Shown piece by piece: positions 6,432-8,266 of a stretch of DNA of 8,266 nucleotides. Source of the stretch: Limnoglobus sp. GTDB lineage: Bacteria; Planctomycetota; Planctomycetia; Gemmatales; Gemmataceae. Location of the stretch: NCBI GenBank assembly GCA_025353985.1, contig JANXNT010001397.1, forward strand, positions 1 through 8,266, given 5' to 3'. The number at the start of each line of letters is the position of its first letter. Positions within the stretch are counted from its first letter, which is position 1. The notes below the pieces were generated by a model. The model was not told where the DNA came from, did no database searches, and saw nothing but the letters and a program-made list of their open reading frames with translations. Both the position numbers and the translations under genes were made by a program.

Positions 6432-7852
6432 ATCGCACGTTCCTTTGCGGGCGACAACGAAGGCGTCGCGACCGGGGCTTCGACCGTCGGCTGGTCGTCG
6501 TTGACCGTGATGGCGATCCGTCTTTCGAAGCGATCGATCCCGCGGAAGAGTGCCAGGAACGGCGCACAAAAGACGCGATCGAGGATAGCATCGAGGTGCC
6601 CGCGTTCGAGAGCGAAGCGATAGGCCCGCACGCCGAACTTCCCGAGGAAGCCACTGCTGCCGCGCGGCAGACGGTCGCCGAGCGCGTACTCGATGGCGTT
6701 GTGGTCGCGAATGACACTCGGTGCCCGCACGAATTGCATCGTGCGCAAACAGGCGTGCCCGAGGATGTGCACGAGCGGAATGTAACGCCAGCCGAGACCA
6801 ATTTCGGCGACGATCAGCCCCACTTGCGTCAATGACGCAAACGCGAGTGCGGACTTAATATCCGTTTGAACGCGAGCGGTGAGTGTGGCAAAAATCGCAG
6901 TGGCCAGCCCGAGAATCACGACGATGGTCGATAGCACGGGCGACGCATCCAGCAACGGGTCGAGCCGTAAAAGCAGGTATGCCCCGAGGTGTACGGATAA
7001 TGCCCCGTAGAACACCGCACTCGATGGCGTCGGCCCTTCCATCGCTCGCGGCAGCCAGCCGCTAAACGGGATCAGAGCCGACTTCCCCGCCGCCGCGATG
7101 ATGAGCAACAACCCAACGATTAACACTTGATTGGCAGGTAATCGACAGACGCCGTACGGCCACGCGGCCACATCGTGGCCATCGATTTGCTGATAGCCGG
7201 TGAGTTTGTCGAAATCGCCGCCGCTACTCATGTGGTGTAGTACCACGGCGGCTAACAACAACGCCGCATCCGAGATGCGATACACCACCCAGACGCGAAA
7301 CGCATTCCGTACCGGAGCGGGCCGATTGTGGAAGAAGCCGACGAGCAACGCAGACGATAACCCGACCAGTTCCCAACCGAAGAACAGCGTTTCGATCGTG
7401 CCCGCGAGTGCCGCCGTGACCATACCCGCGAGGAACAACGAGTAGAGCGTGAAGAAGCGGTTATAGCCTTCTTCACGGTGCATGTACTTCGTGGCGAACA
7501 CGCCGATCGTGCCGAATAGCAAGTACGTAAGCGCCGTGAACGGAACCGAAAGCCGGTCAAACACGAACTTGATCGCAAAGTGGAACGGCTTCTCGGTAAC
7601 GGGGGTTTCGACGTGGACCCAGTCGCCGAACGATACGACATCGTGTTGCGTGTCGTTCGTGAGCATGAGGCCGAGCACGATGAGTCCGGCGATCAGCCCC
7701 ACGCCGGTCGTCGCTGTCACGGCGCGGGCCGTGGCGGCTTCGCTGCGTTTGCGCCCGATGAGCGTCGTACCACCGAGATAGAACATCAGCGCGAACGGCA
7801 CGCTGATGACAACGGTGCCGAGGTTCGCGGAGAGTGTGGGAAAATCGGGCAT
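6428..7852 (-). CDS. dabB: DabB-like NuoL-family proton-conducting subunit
   Basis: A 474-residue membrane protein of the NuoL/MrpA family, shorter than complex I NuoL (about 610 aa) because it lacks the long C-terminal helix. Key channel residues are visible: E161 in FFGWELVG (TM5), K257 in GKSALIPFSGWLPRAMEGPT (TM7), H288 (SVHLGAYL) and K333 in DIKSALAFASLTQVG. The TM7 segment with its S-G-W-L-P-R-A-M-E-G-P-T-P form is characteristic of DabB-type proteins. In the HxxxK motif the Lys is Arg (H366, R370). The last 30 residues are hydrophilic and Pro-rich, probably cytoplasmic. In the DAB/Mps system, cation flow through DabB drives one-way hydration of CO2 to bicarbonate by DabA at the inner membrane, raising cytoplasmic bicarbonate. 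The gene starts 1 nt after the dabA stop and overlaps the next gene by 4 nt, so all three are probably translated together. No strong Shine-Dalgarno sequence is present; coupling likely suffices. Confidence 0.9.
   Translation of the reverse strand: MPDFPTLSANLGTVVISVPFALMFYLGGTTLIGRKRSEAATARAVTATTGVGLIAGLIVLGLMLTNDTQHDVVSFGDWVHVETPVTEKPFHFAIKFVFDRLSVPFTALTYLLFGTIGVFATKYMHREEGYNRFFTLYSLFLAGMVTAALAGTIETLFFGWELVGLSSALLVGFFHNRPAPVRNAFRVWVVYRISDAALLLAAVVLHHMSSGGDFDKLTGYQQIDGHDVAAWPYGVCRLPANQVLIVGLLLIIAAAGKSALIPFSGWLPRAMEGPTPSSAVFYGALSVHLGAYLLLRLDPLLDASPVLSTIVVILGLATAIFATLTARVQTDIKSALAFASLTQVGLIVAEIGLGWRYIPLVHILGHACLRTMQFVRAPSVIRDHNAIEYALGDRLPRGSSGFLGKFGVRAYRFALERGHLDAILDRVFCAPFLALFRGIDRFERRIAITVNDDQPTVEAPVATPSLSPAKERAI
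6441..6446 (-). promoter_or_regulatory. Ribosome binding site of the NuoM-like gene
   Basis: On the minus strand AAAGGA lies 9 nt before the ATG at 6431, inside the end of dabB. Together with the ATGA overlap it supports this start over the longer alternative at 6569. Confidence 0.7.
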
Positions 7853-7853
7853 A

Positions 7854-8266
7854 TCAGGAAGTTGCTCCCGTTTGGATTGCGGCGAAATCGAGGTGTTCTC
7901 GCCATCCGCGATACCAATCGGCCGACGACCGGGCCGTCGGCAATTGGTTCGTCGTCAACGTGTGGGGTAGAAATTCGCCATTCTGGAACACGAGGAGTTT
8001 CCTCGTGTCCGGGTCCATCGTACACATCTGCACCCAGCCGTTACGGATCGTCTTGTCGACGACGGCGCTTCGCGACATCACTTTTAGCAAAATCTCCGGC
8101 GTCGTTTCGACGATGAACAACAGCCGCACCGGTTCGTGAATCTCGACCATCTGCCACGGCAGCCCCGTACGCAAGTCGCTGGCCGCGCCGTCCATGATAC
8201 CGAGCAGGCCGGTCACATTGTGCGGCAATTTCGACCCGCAGCCATAGCCCTGCGAATCGACGTGGC
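7854..8266 (-). CDS. dabA: DabA (DUF2309/UPF0753), C-terminal part, cut by window edge
   Basis: The frame is open to the window edge; 136 C-terminal residues are visible, of a family whose members exceed 800 aa. The segment GYGCGSKLPHNVTGLLGIMD, followed by SDLRTGLPWQMVEIHEPVRL, is the hallmark C-terminal motif of DUF2309 proteins. DabA is a zinc enzyme resembling a beta-carbonic anhydrase that, with DabB, converts CO2 into cytoplasmic bicarbonate. The Cys in GYGCG (codon at 8238-8240) is probably one of the zinc ligands, equivalent to the last Cys of the Cys-Asp-His-Cys site known in Halothiobacillus DabA; that is an inference. The remaining ligands lie outside the window. A TTG at 8226-8228 is not the start: the conserved motif continues upstream of it. 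The gene precedes dabB by 1 nt. The operon promoter must be outside the window. Confidence 0.93.
   Translation of the reverse strand, partial: HVDSQGYGCGSKLPHNVTGLLGIMDGAASDLRTGLPWQMVEIHEPVRLLFIVETTPEILLKVMSRSAVVDKTIRNGWVQMCTMDPDTRKLLVFQNGEFLPHTLTTNQLPTARSSADWYRGWREHLDFAAIQTGATS

Noticed and set aside
5848..6504. 218-codon plus-strand frame inside the NuoM-like gene
   Set aside because: Antisense to a clear membrane protein; Ser/Arg/Thr-rich with no motif or membrane pattern.
6432..6569. N-terminal extension of the NuoM-like gene to an ATG at 6569
   Set aside because: The added 46 residues are hydrophilic, Arg-rich and lie in an alternate frame of dabB; the ATG at 6431 has the ribosome binding site and ATGA overlap.
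5073..7852. Part of a respiratory complex I (nuo) operon
   Set aside because: No other nuo genes are seen, the NuoL-like protein is short and has the DabB-type TM7 segment, and the adjacent gene is DUF2309/DabA.

Overview
The window looks like a chromosomal segment of a planctomycete, probably of the Gemmata group. This rests on high GC content, few Shine-Dalgarno sequences, a pair of long proteins of a type I associate with planctomycete genomes (Gly/Pro/Met-rich linkers, a conserved beta-rich region with a YxYRIRV-type motif), a tRNA without encoded CCA, and a planctomycete-style TatD. The assignment is by eye; no database was searched.

Region 1 (1-4103, plus strand): the last 30 codons of an unidentified gene, then two large proteins of unknown function. 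The first (513 aa) has no obvious membrane segment and ends in three copies of an 11-residue Pro/Thr repeat. The second (792 aa) has one N-terminal membrane anchor. Both carry collagen-like G-P-M linkers and a similar small alpha/beta segment, so they may be paralogous parts of one envelope assembly. A strong hairpin (4131-4152) closes this unit.

Region 2 (4184-5066, plus strand): a TatD-family metal-dependent nuclease/hydrolase with all expected ligands, followed 13 nt later by a tRNA-like gene with anticodon CAU. The tRNA folds into a complete cloverleaf but departs from consensus at several tertiary positions.

Region 3 (5073-8266, minus strand): a tightly packed operon converging on the tRNA. 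In transcription order it encodes the C-terminus of DabA (DUF2309/UPF0753, cut by the window edge), a DabB-like NuoL-family proton channel, and a second, divergent NuoM-like membrane protein. The first two together form the DAB/Mps-type inorganic-carbon accumulation system, in which a zinc carbonic-anhydrase-like subunit (DabA) is energised by cation flow through DabB. The third gene is translationally coupled to dabB by an ATGA overlap and has lost the channel lysines of its family, which makes this a possible three-subunit DAB variant and the most interesting system in the window.

There is no sign of insertion sequences, CRISPR, phage or recent transfer. No stretch longer than 300 bases lacks a gene.
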